Shown: in pieces, positions 55,598 to 64,000 of the stretch
Numbering within the stretch: the first letter of the stretch is position 1
How the letters are laid out: every line of letters starts with the position of its first letter
Origin: an uncultured Euryhalocaulis sp.
GTDB taxonomy: Bacteria > Pseudomonadota > Alphaproteobacteria > Caulobacterales > Maricaulaceae
Assembly: GCA_913055605.1 (NCBI GenBank)
Contig: CAJXKJ010000009.1
Location: 1 to 64,000, forward strand
Direction: 5' to 3'
Length of the DNA: 64,000 bases
Translations under genes and position numbers: made by a program
The notes under the pieces: model-generated
What the model was told of the DNA's origin: nothing
Seen by the model: the letters and a program-made list of their open reading frames with translations, nothing else
Database searches by the model: none

Positions 55598-56260
55598 CTA
55601 GCGGCCCGCCGCCTGGATGATGCAGGGGGCGGAGGTGCGGGCGTACAGATCCGCCGCCCGGTCGGCCCAGCCCTCCTCCCGCCCCTCGTCCAGGGACTGA
55701 AGATCGCCGCGCGCGCCGCTGTTTATCGCGATGGCCGCCTCGAACGCCCCGTCGCCCACAGCCTCGCGCAGCGCCTCGGCCCGGCAGGCGCAGATTTCCG
55801 CCATCGCCGGCCGGCAGGAGGCGCGCACGTCCGCCAGCGTCGCCGCCGGGACGGGCGGGGCGTCCGGGTCGGGCGCATCGGGGGCGCGCTGGTTCAGGCA
55901 CAGCGTCTCGGCGTTCAGATAGGCCTCGGTCGCGGCGGTGCGCTGGTCTTCGTCCAGCTCCGCCCCGGCCTCCGCCGCGGCGGCCAGGTCGCCGCCATAG
56001 GTCGCGCCGATAAAGGCCAGCGCCCGCGTGCCGGAGCGCAGCATGCGCGTGCGCATGCAGTCGCATTCCGCGGCGGCGAAATCGCGCGCCCGGCACAGGC
56101 CGTCGAACAGCTCGCGGGCATAGGTCTGGGTGTTGCGGGCCGGGGGCGTGTGGCCGCTCTCGATCTTGTCGCGCGCGTCGTCCCCGCAGCCGGACAGCGC
56201 GAGGGATGCGAGCAGGATCGGAAGGACGGACCGCGCGGCCGCGCGTGTCAGGGGGCGCAT
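55598..56260 (-). CDS. Lipoprotein with two CxC modules
   Basis: LALSGCGDD lipobox; AAECDCMRTRML...LAFIGATYGGD and AEICACRAEALREAVGDGAFEAAIAI. Confidence 0.7.
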   Translation of the reverse strand: MRPLTRAAARSVLPILLASLALSGCGDDARDKIESGHTPPARNTQTYARELFDGLCRARDFAAAECDCMRTRMLRSGTRALAFIGATYGGDLAAAAEAGAELDEDQRTAATEAYLNAETLCLNQRAPDAPDPDAPPVPAATLADVRASCRPAMAEICACRAEALREAVGDGAFEAAIAINSGARGDLQSLDEGREEGWADRAADLYARTSAPCIIQAAGR

Positions 56261-56964
56261 GCGGCGCGCGCCTCCTCCAGATCGGCCCGCGCCTGTTCCA
56301 GCCAGTCCACGCCGCGGGATTCCGCCAGCGTGCGGAGCGTCTCCTCGTCGCCCAGATCGGCGGCGGCGATCAGGCGCACCCCGTCCTCGCCCAGCGCATC
56401 GAACACGGTCTCGACGCGGCAGCGGCATTCCGGCTCGCCCGCCGCGCCCAGATCGACGCAGACCGATACCGCGGTCTCGAACGGCGACTCGCCGGCCGGG
56501 CCGGGCGCGGCGGCCCCGGGAATTTGCGGAATGACGGGCGCGATGGGGTCGCGGGTGGCGAACGGATCGGCGGCGGGCGCCCCGCCATAATCGGGATCGG
56601 ACGCGATCACGCAGTCGAACTGGCCGTCCAGAAACGCCTCGGCCGCGACATTGCGCTCGGCCTGGCTCATCGCCGCCTCATAGGGCGCCGCGGCGGACGG
56701 GTCCGCGCCGAAGGCCGCGCCGATATAGGCCAGTCCCTCGAATCCGGCGGCGGTAACCACGCGGTCGCGCACGCATGCGCAGATGTCCGGCGTGCCGTTC
56801 AGCCCGCCGCAGGTCGCCGCGAACAGCGCCTCGGCCACGGCCTGGACGGGCGCCGGAACGGTTGCGTCCGCCTGCGGGACGGCGGGCGCGCCGTTTTCCG
56901 GCTCCCCGCAGGCCGCAAGGCCCAGCAAGACGGCCAGAATTCCCGCCATGGCGGCGCGCGTCAT
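56248..56964 (-). CDS. Lipoprotein with two CxC modules
   Basis: LGLAACGEP lipobox; PDICACVRDRVV...LAYIGAAFGAD and PECRCRVETVFDALGEDGVRLIAAADLGDEE. Overlaps the next gene's start. Confidence 0.7.
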   Translation of the reverse strand: MTRAAMAGILAVLLGLAACGEPENGAPAVPQADATVPAPVQAVAEALFAATCGGLNGTPDICACVRDRVVTAAGFEGLAYIGAAFGADPSAAAPYEAAMSQAERNVAAEAFLDGQFDCVIASDPDYGGAPAADPFATRDPIAPVIPQIPGAAAPGPAGESPFETAVSVCVDLGAAGEPECRCRVETVFDALGEDGVRLIAAADLGDEETLRTLAESRGVDWLEQARADLEEARAACAP

Positions 56965-57037
56965 GTCCCTGCTCTCCGTGTCATGCGGTCCCGGTCGCAA
57001 ATTTCAGGCCGCCCGAAACCCTCAGAAGCCCGAATGT

Positions 57038-57682
57038 TCAGGCCGCCAGCGCCCGGTCCATCGCCTGAGCCAGAACCTGCGGGTCCTGCGCGCCGGACAG
57101 GCCGACCCGCCGGTCGATGATAAAGGTCGGCACCCCGCGCACGCCCATGTCGCGGAACGCCGCCTCTTCGGCGCGCACCGCATCGCGGTCCTCGTCGCTG
57201 TCCAGCCGCGCGCGCACCGCCGCCGCGTCCATGCCGGCGGCCTGCGCGATTTCGCTCAGCACCGCGGCGTCGCCGATATCGCGCCCGTCGCGGAAATTGG
57301 CGGCGAACAGCGCCTCGGCCACCGCATCGCCCGCGCCCGCGATCTGAGCCCAGCGCATCAGGCGGTGGGCGTTCAGCGTGTTGGGGCGGATCGCGATCCG
57401 GTCGAAATGGTATTCCGCGCCGACCGCGCGCCCGGCCTCGGCCAGGCCCGCCCAGGCCTGTTCGCGCCGCGCGCCGGCCTCGTCGCCGCCGCCGAAAATC
57501 CCGCGCATATAATCCAGATACGGAACCCCGCCCTCCGGCGTGTCCGGGTCCAGCTCGAACGGCGCCCACACCGTCACGGCCTGCACGTCCGGCCGCAGGC
57601 GCAGCGCCGCCTCCATCCGCTTCTTGCCGAGCCAGCAATACGGGCAGACGAAATCCGATACGATCTCTATGCGAACGGTCAC
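57038..57682 (-). CDS. DsbA family oxidoreductase (FrnE/HCCA isomerase-like)
   Basis: VRIEIVSDFVCPYCWLGKKRMEAAL; FRDMGVRGVPTFIIDRRVGLSGAQDPQVL. GTG start at 57682. Confidence 0.93.
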   Translation of the reverse strand: MTVRIEIVSDFVCPYCWLGKKRMEAALRLRPDVQAVTVWAPFELDPDTPEGGVPYLDYMRGIFGGGDEAGARREQAWAGLAEAGRAVGAEYHFDRIAIRPNTLNAHRLMRWAQIAGAGDAVAEALFAANFRDGRDIGDAAVLSEIAQAAGMDAAAVRARLDSDEDRDAVRAEEAAFRDMGVRGVPTFIIDRRVGLSGAQDPQVLAQAMDRALAA

Positions 57683-57810
57683 GCGCGCCTCCTGTCGGCC
57701 GGGCGTGAATTTTATGCGATGCGGCGCCTCAATTGAAGCGCGCCGGGCGTTTCGCCCTTGACCCGAGCCGCTGCTGTGGCGACGAAGACGCAAGGGAGTC
57801 AGGCGCACAC

Positions 57811-59232
57811 ATGCCGATCCGTTACACAAAAATCGTCGCAACGGTGGGGCCCGCCAGCTCCGCCCCCGACATGCTGACCCGTCTGCACGCCGCCGGCGTC
57901 GACGTCTTCCGCCTCAATTTCAGCCACGGAAAACACGACAGCCACGCTGCTGCCTTGGCCGCGATCCGGGGGGCGGAAAAGGAATCCGGCCGGCCGATCG
58001 CGGTCGTCGCCGACCTGCAGGGGCCGAAGCTGCGCGTCGGCGAAACGCCGGAAGACGGCGTGCCGCTCAGCTTCCGCCAGGACATCGCGCTGGAATGCTC
58101 AAGCGAGCCCAGCGAGGCCGGGACGATCCGCATCCCGCATCCGGAGCTGTTCGCGGCGCTGGAAAAGGACGTGATCCTGAAGCTGGACGACGGGCGGATG
58201 CAGCTGACCGTCACCGAGGCCGGCAAGGACCGCGCGACGGCGCGCGTCGATGTCGGCGGCCGGCTGACCAGCCGCAAGGGCATCAATGTTATCGGCGCGG
58301 CGCTGCCGGTCGCCGCCCTGACCGACAAGGACAAGGCGGACCTGGACTTCGCGTGCGAGGCGGGCGTCGACTATATCGCGCTCAGTTTCGTGCAGCGGCC
58401 GGAGGACGCGCGCGAGGCGCGCGAGCGCATCAAGGGCCGCGCCGGCCTGATCGTGAAACTGGAAAAGCCCTCCGCCCTGGAATCGCTGGACGCGGTGCTG
58501 GCGGAGGCCGACGCCGCCATGGTGGCGCGCGGAGATCTGGGCGTGGAGCTGCCGCCCGAACAGGTGCCGATCATCCAGCGCCGCATCATCAGCGCCTGCC
58601 GCGCCGCCGGGAAACCGGTGATCGTCGCCACCCATATGCTGGAATCGATGGTTCAGGCCGCAACGCCGACCCGCGCGGAGGCCAGCGACGTCGCGAACGC
58701 CGTGTATCAGGGCGCCGACGCGGTGATGCTGTCGGCCGAAAGCGCGGTCGGCCGCCACCCGACCGCCGCGGTCGCGGTGATGGACCGGCTGATCCGCGCC
58801 GTGGAGGCCGACCCCGATTACTGGTCCGAACTGGCCGAGCGCCAGCAGGAGCCCGAGCCCACCACCGCCGACGCGATCAGCGTCGCGGCGGCGAACATCG
58901 CCGCCGTGCTGGACTGCCGCGCTGTCGTCGCCTTCACCACGACCGGGTCCACCGCGCTGCGCCTGTCGCGCGACCGGCCGGGCGCGCCGATCCTGGGCCT
59001 GACGCCGCTGGTCGAGACCTCCCGCCGTCTGGTGCTGGCCTGGGGCGTGGCGCCGATCGTCACCCATGACGTCACCACCTTCGACGCCATGGCCGAAAGC
59101 GCGGAGAAGGCCGCCGCCGAGTGGGGCGTGGAGGCCGGGGAGCGGATCGTGATCTCCGCCGGCGTGCCGTTCGGCCGCGCCGGCAAGACCAACACGCTGA
59201 AGATCAGCCGCGTCGGCGCCGGGGGCGAGTAG
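57811..59232 (+). CDS. pyk: Pyruvate kinase
   Basis: RYTKIVATVGPASSAPDMLTRLHAAGVDVFRLNFSHG; MVARGDLGVELPPEQVPIIQRRII; ATHMLESMVQAATPTRAEASDVANAVYQGADAVMLSAESAVG. Confidence 0.98.
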   Translation: MPIRYTKIVATVGPASSAPDMLTRLHAAGVDVFRLNFSHGKHDSHAAALAAIRGAEKESGRPIAVVADLQGPKLRVGETPEDGVPLSFRQDIALECSSEPSEAGTIRIPHPELFAALEKDVILKLDDGRMQLTVTEAGKDRATARVDVGGRLTSRKGINVIGAALPVAALTDKDKADLDFACEAGVDYIALSFVQRPEDAREARERIKGRAGLIVKLEKPSALESLDAVLAEADAAMVARGDLGVELPPEQVPIIQRRIISACRAAGKPVIVATHMLESMVQAATPTRAEASDVANAVYQGADAVMLSAESAVGRHPTAAVAVMDRLIRAVEADPDYWSELAERQQEPEPTTADAISVAAANIAAVLDCRAVVAFTTTGSTALRLSRDRPGAPILGLTPLVETSRRLVLAWGVAPIVTHDVTTFDAMAESAEKAAAEWGVEAGERIVISAGVPFGRAGKTNTLKISRVGAGGE

Positions 59233-59341
59233 GACGGCCTGCGCTTTCACCCCCCGGGCGCTTGCCCTCTGGGCGTTCACCATTGCGTCAAATGACCCAA
59301 GCGTGATTGGGGATGGGCGCGCCCGTGCCTAAGATGGCCTC

Positions 59342-60079
59342 ATGAGGGATGTTCTTGTCAGTCTGACAGCCGTCCTGGGCCTCGGGGCGGGCCTGGCCGG
59401 TCTGTCGGCCGCGCCGGCCGCGGCCGGGGACGCGACGGCCCATGGCCGCCCGGTCGTGCTGGAGCTGTTCGTCAGCCAGAACTGCGCGGCCTGCATGCAC
59501 GCCAATACGGCGCTGGCGGAGATCGCCGCGACGCGCGATGTGCTGCCGCTGACCTATGACGTCGATTATTGGGACTATCTCGGCTGGCGCGACACGCTGG
59601 CCCATCCCGAATTCACCGCCCGCCAGCGCGAATACGCCGACCGCTTCGGCCAGGCGCGCGTCTATACCCCGCAAATGGTGGTGGACGGCCGCGAGGCGGG
59701 GCCCGGCGGCGACGGCGTGCGCATCGAATCCGAGATCAAGAGCTGCCAGAAGAACGCCGCCCGCACGCCGGAGCTGAAGGCGCGGCGCGAGGGCGTGCAG
59801 GTGGCGATCGAGATCGGCGCCGGCCCGGCCCAGGGCGAGGCCGCCGACATCTGGCTGATCGGCTTCGAGCCGGGCGAGATTCGCACCAAAGTCGGGGCGG
59901 GGGAGAATGAGGGCCGCGAATTCACCGTCACCAATCCGGTGCGGCAGGTCTCCCGCATCGGGGCCTGGACCGGGGAGGCGGCCGAAATCCGCGCCGACGC
60001 GCCGGACACCGGCGGATTCGCCGTTCTGGTGCAGAATCCGGACGGCGGGCCGATCCTGGCCGCGGCCTCCGGCCACTAG
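59342..60079 (+). CDS. DUF1223 domain-containing protein
   Basis: VVLELFVSQNCAACMHANTALAEIA; YDVDYWDYLGWRDTLAHPEFTARQREYADRFGQARVYTPQMVVDGR. Confidence 0.9.
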   Translation: MRDVLVSLTAVLGLGAGLAGLSAAPAAAGDATAHGRPVVLELFVSQNCAACMHANTALAEIAATRDVLPLTYDVDYWDYLGWRDTLAHPEFTARQREYADRFGQARVYTPQMVVDGREAGPGGDGVRIESEIKSCQKNAARTPELKARREGVQVAIEIGAGPAQGEAADIWLIGFEPGEIRTKVGAGENEGREFTVTNPVRQVSRIGAWTGEAAEIRADAPDTGGFAVLVQNPDGGPILAAASGH

Positions 60080-60311
60080 GCGCGGGGCGGATTCGGGCCT
60101 TCGGTCCTAAACGCCTGAATTTTCGGGAATTTGGAAAGGTTGGCCGACCGGCTGGAGGGTCCAGGACCCGGGGGCTGGGGGGCTAATTACCTAGCCCTGA
60201 ACGTCTCCAGACCGGCCGACGGCCCTCTATATGCCTGCCGGTCAAGGCGGCTCGCGGGCGAAAATTGGGCAAGTTCGTGGCGCGGCTTAAAAAATCTGTA
60301 AGATAGGCGGC

Positions 60312-60683
60312 GTGACAGGCGACACTTTCGACCCGCGCGGGGGGCCCAAAACCGGGCCGCGGCCCGCGCACCTGAAGCTGGAACGGCTGATCGCGTTCGA
60401 GCGGCGGGAGCTGGATGAGATTCTGCGCGCCTATGGGCGCGGCGTGGCGGCCGGGGAATGGCGGGACTACGCCATCGACCATCTGCGCGACCGGGCGGTG
60501 TTCAGCATTTTCCGCCGCGCCAGCGAGGCGCCGCTCTACCGCATCGAAAAACGGCCCGCGCTCGCCCGCGCCCAGGGCGCCTATCTGGTCATGGCGATGG
60601 ACGGGCGCATCCTGCGCCGGGGCCGCGACCTGTCCATGGCGCTGCGGGTGATCGAGCCGCGCCAGCTCCGCCTGATCGGCTGA
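60312..60683 (+). CDS. DUF2794-like protein
   Basis: LIAFERRELDEILRAYGRGVAAGEWRDYAIDHLRDRAVFSIFRRASEAPLYRIEKRPAL. Confidence 0.88.
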   Translation: MTGDTFDPRGGPKTGPRPAHLKLERLIAFERRELDEILRAYGRGVAAGEWRDYAIDHLRDRAVFSIFRRASEAPLYRIEKRPALARAQGAYLVMAMDGRILRRGRDLSMALRVIEPRQLRLIG

Positions 60684-60687
60684 TCGC

Positions 60688-61791
60688 ATGACCGGCGTGC
60701 TGGAGGCATGGCGCGCCTGCGTCCAGTCCGGCGCGCTCGACGCCGACCCCTCGCAGGAAGACGCCGCACGGCGCCTCGGCCAGCTGAACGCGGCGCTGGA
60801 CGCATGGCGCCCGGGGGGCGGGCTGTTCGCGCGAAAGAGCGCGCCCCCGCGCGGGGTCTGGCTGCACGGCCCGGTCGGGACCGGCAAGTCGATGCTGATG
60901 GACATGCTGTTCGAGCGCGCGCCGCTGATCGAAAAGCGCCGCGTCCATTTCCACGACTTCATGGCGGAGGCGCACGCCGCCATCGGCCAGTGGCGCACGC
61001 TGGATTCGAAGGCGCGCAAACGCCGGCCCGAATATGTGCGCGGCGCCGGCGACGACCCGATCCCGCCGGTCGCCAAGGCGCTGGCGGACCGCGCCCGCCT
61101 GCTGTGCCTGGACGAGGCGGAGATCACCGACATCGCCGACGCCATGCTGGTCGGCCGGCTGTTCGAGCAATTGTTCGAACGCGGCGTGGTGCTGGCCGCC
61201 ACCTCCAACCGCGCGCCCAGCGAGCTCTATCTGAACGGCGTGAACCGCCAGCTCTTCCTGCCCTTCGTCGATCTGATCGGCGAGAAGCTGGACGTCGTGA
61301 AACTGGATTCCGGGCGCGACTATCGCCGCCGCGTGCTGGAGGGGGAGGATCTGTGGCTGACCCCGCAGAGCGAGCAGACGCGCGCGCATTTCGACGATCT
61401 GTGGCGGCGCATGACCGCCGGGGCGGGCGAGCATGAAGAGACTCTGACGGTGTCCGGCCGCGCCGTGCCGGTGCCGCGCGCGGCCTCCGGCTGCTGCCGC
61501 TTCGGGTTCGAGTCGCTGTGCGGGTCGGCGCTCGGCTCGGCCGACTATCTGGCCATCGCCCGGCGCTATCGCGTGCTGTTCCTGGAAAGCGTGCCGGTCA
61601 TGGGGCCGGAGGAGCGCGACCGCGCGCGCCGTTTCGTGATGCTGATCGACGCGCTGTACGAGGCCGAATGCGGGCTGGTCGCGCTGGCCGAAGCCGAGCC
61701 CGACCGGCTCTATACGCACGGCGACTACGCCTTCGAATTCCAGCGCGCCGCCAGCCGCGTCGCGGAGCTGCGCCGCGCTCTGCCGGAGTGA
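60688..61791 (+). CDS. zapE: Cell division protein ZapE (AFG1-like ATPase)
   Basis: GVWLHGPVGTGKSMLMDMLFE; FHDFMAEAH; LLCLDEAEITDIADAMLVGRLFEQLFERGVVLAATSNRAPSELY. Confidence 0.95.
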   Translation: MTGVLEAWRACVQSGALDADPSQEDAARRLGQLNAALDAWRPGGGLFARKSAPPRGVWLHGPVGTGKSMLMDMLFERAPLIEKRRVHFHDFMAEAHAAIGQWRTLDSKARKRRPEYVRGAGDDPIPPVAKALADRARLLCLDEAEITDIADAMLVGRLFEQLFERGVVLAATSNRAPSELYLNGVNRQLFLPFVDLIGEKLDVVKLDSGRDYRRRVLEGEDLWLTPQSEQTRAHFDDLWRRMTAGAGEHEETLTVSGRAVPVPRAASGCCRFGFESLCGSALGSADYLAIARRYRVLFLESVPVMGPEERDRARRFVMLIDALYEAECGLVALAEAEPDRLYTHGDYAFEFQRAASRVAELRRALPE

Positions 61792-61818
61792 CGGATGGCG
61801 GACTGAAGGATCGCGGGC

Positions 61819-62118
61819 CTAGCTCTCGTCCAGCAAGTCGCTCATCGCCGCCAGATAGTCCTTGAACGCCTTGCGCCCCTTCGCGGTCAGGCGCGCGCGG
61901 GTCTGCGGCTTGCGCCCGGCGAAGCCTTTCTCGATCTGGACATAACCGGCCTCCTCCAGCTTGCGCAGATGCACCGAGAGATTGCCCTGGGTGGCGTCCA
62001 GCGCCGCCTTCAGCTCGTTGAAATCCGCCATGTCGGCGTTCGCCAGATAGGCGACGATGCCCAGCCGCATGCGGCCATGGATCACGTCGTCGATCTTGCC
62101 GATGTCGAAGGCGGCCAT
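61819..62118 (-). CDS. Winged-helix DNA-binding (MarR/ArsR-like) regulator
   Basis: 99 aa; IHGRMRLGIVAYLANADMADFNELKAALDATQGNLSVHLRKLEEAGYVQIEKGFAGRKPQTRARLTAKGRKAF. Confidence 0.88.
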   Translation of the reverse strand: MAAFDIGKIDDVIHGRMRLGIVAYLANADMADFNELKAALDATQGNLSVHLRKLEEAGYVQIEKGFAGRKPQTRARLTAKGRKAFKDYLAAMSDLLDES

Positions 62119-62129
62119 CGTCCGAGCCT

Positions 62130-62750
62130 CTAGTCCGGCGCCCGCGCGGCGCGCATCATCGACAGGCCGGGCGCCACCATCAGCGCCAGCGCGACCAGGC
62201 CGATCGCCCCGGCGAAATGCGGCGAGCCGATCAGGAAGGCGCAGCCCAGCGCCGCGGCCAGCCAGCCAAACGCATGGGCGAGCTGCCCCCGGCCCGGACG
62301 GATCGCGTTGAACACGATCCACATCCCGCCCTGCATCGCAAAGAAGCTGAGCGCGGCGATCGGCACCAGGATCGGGGACTCCGTGCGCACCGCGACGATC
62401 ACGAATACGGCCAACATCGTCAGGTGCGAGGCGATCATCCCGATGAACGCCCCGCCGGTGACGCGGTTGCGCAGGCCGACGGCCCTGGCGGCCGGCATCC
62501 AGCGCGGCAGAAGGGTCTGCACGACCGTGTAGACGCCCCAGACCAGCACGATCCAGATCAGGATCGCGCCGTCCGGCAGCGCCAGCAGGCCGGTATCGAC
62601 CGCCCATTGCACCGCGACCTGGGCGAAGATCGCCGCGCCGATGGCGGCGTAGGTCGCGCCGAAGAAGCGCAGGCCGGGCCGCCAGTCCTCGTCCACCAGA
62701 CCGCGCAGGAAGGCGAGGTCCTCACGTGCGGCTTGTGCGTCTGCAGTCAT
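62130..62750 (-). CDS. Multi-pass membrane protein of unknown function
   Basis: 206 aa, several TM segments, in tandem with the winged-helix regulator (11-nt gap). Confidence 0.78.
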   Translation of the reverse strand: MTADAQAAREDLAFLRGLVDEDWRPGLRFFGATYAAIGAAIFAQVAVQWAVDTGLLALPDGAILIWIVLVWGVYTVVQTLLPRWMPAARAVGLRNRVTGGAFIGMIASHLTMLAVFVIVAVRTESPILVPIAALSFFAMQGGMWIVFNAIRPGRGQLAHAFGWLAAALGCAFLIGSPHFAGAIGLVALALMVAPGLSMMRAARAPD

Positions 62751-62761
62751 CGCAGCCTCCT

Positions 62762-63982
62762 TCAATGCGCCGGCGCGGCCGCGGCGGGCGCGGTCATTAC
62801 CGGCTCGCGGCGATAGCGCCGCCCGTTCAGCACGCGGCCGATCACCGTGTAGCGGACGAACAGCTGATAGCTGACCAGCATCAGCGTCATCGCGGCGAAC
62901 AGCAGCGCGGGAAATTTCACGAACCAGGGCGCGGCGACCTGCGCCGACACCGCCTGCAGCAGCACCACCAGCGGCAGATGGATCAGATAGATCCAGTAGG
63001 ACGCGTCGGCCAGATAGCGCCGCGCCGCGCTGTGGCCGCTCATGAAGCGCAGCGCCGCGCCGATCAGGCCGAAGCTCCAGCACCAGATCGCGATCACATA
63101 CATCGCGGTCGTCGCGGCGCGCTCGGCCCCCATCGGCTGGGGCGGGGTGAACGTCACCCCGCCGGCCAGCGTCAGCGCCCCGGCCGTGCACAGGATCGCG
63201 ACGGCCAGATGCAGCGGCCACCAGCGCCGCCAGACGGCCAGCAGATCTGCCTGCCGGTGCAGCATCCAGCCGAAGCCGAAGGCGATGGAAAATCCGGTCA
63301 GCGCATAGCGGTTGGGGACCAGGCCCATGTCCGGCGTCGGGATGCCGGCCCAGGACGTCCAGCCCGCGTGGAAATACAGCAGCGCGAACAGCGGCGCGCC
63401 CAGGACCAGCGGCGCGAGCTGGCTCGTCACCAGAACCCGCACCGCGGGGTCCAGCGCCGCGCCGATCCGCCCGCGCGGGTCGATCAGGCGCGCCGCGGCG
63501 GTGAGGACCAGCGCGCCGGCATAGAGCCAGACCAGCACATAGAGGAACCAGAGATGGGTCAGCGAATAGGTCTTGGGGTCCAGCGGCGCCAGGTGGATCT
63601 GCGCCTCGGCGAAGAAGGCCGGCGCCACGCCCGCGGCGACGGCGTATTTCGTCGCCGCCCCGATCGCCAGCTGCATGACCGGCACGGCCACGACCAGCGG
63701 CAAGGCGATCCGCAGCGCGCGGTCGGCGGCGAAGCCGCCCGCGCCTTTCCGGTGCAGGCTCATATGGGCGAAGAACCCGGCCAGCAGGAAGAACAGGCTC
63801 ATCCGGAAAACATGGATGACATAGAAGCTGTAGCTCAGCGCCGGGCTCTCCGCCGGATCGTCCACCATCCACAGGACGAATTGCGGGAAGAACGACAGCG
63901 CCGCGTGCAGCACGACGCCCAGCAGCAGCGCGCCGCCGCGCACCGCGTCCAGAGCGTGAATCCGTTCGCCGGAACCGGTCAT
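62762..63982 (-). CDS. Acyltransferase 3 / OpgC-like family membrane protein
   Basis: RIHALDAVRGGALLLGVVLHAALSF; FRMSLFFLLAGFFAHMSLHRKG; SYWIYLIHLPLVVLLQAV. Confidence 0.9.
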   Translation of the reverse strand: MTGSGERIHALDAVRGGALLLGVVLHAALSFFPQFVLWMVDDPAESPALSYSFYVIHVFRMSLFFLLAGFFAHMSLHRKGAGGFAADRALRIALPLVVAVPVMQLAIGAATKYAVAAGVAPAFFAEAQIHLAPLDPKTYSLTHLWFLYVLVWLYAGALVLTAAARLIDPRGRIGAALDPAVRVLVTSQLAPLVLGAPLFALLYFHAGWTSWAGIPTPDMGLVPNRYALTGFSIAFGFGWMLHRQADLLAVWRRWWPLHLAVAILCTAGALTLAGGVTFTPPQPMGAERAATTAMYVIAIWCWSFGLIGAALRFMSGHSAARRYLADASYWIYLIHLPLVVLLQAVSAQVAAPWFVKFPALLFAAMTLMLVSYQLFVRYTVIGRVLNGRRYRREPVMTAPAAAAPAH

Positions 63983-64000
63983 GACCCCTCCTCCGCCGGC

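Noticed and set aside
58099-59283. 394-aa minus-strand ORF opposite pyk
   Set aside because: Antisense to pyruvate kinase.

Overview
This is a high-GC, alphaproteobacterial-looking chromosomal window of about 55 protein genes. I found no rRNA, CRISPR array, IS element or confident tRNA. The taxonomic hint is gene content: COQ9 next to rpsU, DUF4170, DUF2794, DUF1223, TonB receptors. Main blocks: (1) 1-12.3 kb, a TonB receptor / Tat-exported MBL hydrolase / diheme DUF1592-type protein / Tat-exported DUF1552 protein / exported ankyrin-repeat protein locus, with a second DUF1552-ankyrin pair upstream and palindromic TTGTATACAA operators in the divergent promoter region. (2) 12.3-15.2 kb, a DsbA-NhaA fusion and small proteins. 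(3) 15.2-23.5 kb, a very compact operon with a split dikinase (His-domain subunit plus ATP-grasp subunit, like phenylphosphate synthase or rifampin phosphotransferase), a stand-alone BCCP, biotin carboxylase, pyruvate-carboxylase-type carboxyltransferase and HAD phosphatase, preceded by an AraC regulator. This is my best candidate for an undescribed pathway. (4) 24.0-31.7 kb, an exported CxxC duplicated protein and an RND efflux operon with a divergent TetR and twin operators. (5) 31.8-50.2 kb, a small-molecule catabolic neighbourhood. (6) 50.2-52.5 kb, an AT-rich gene with two apparent PD-(D/E)XK nuclease motifs inserted between COQ9 and rpsU; rpsU appears to start at CTG. (7) 52.5-64 kb, mostly housekeeping genes (TldD/PmbA, pyk, DUF2794, zapE) plus a tandem array of CxC lipoproteins. 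All family calls come from reading the translated sequence; no database search was run.
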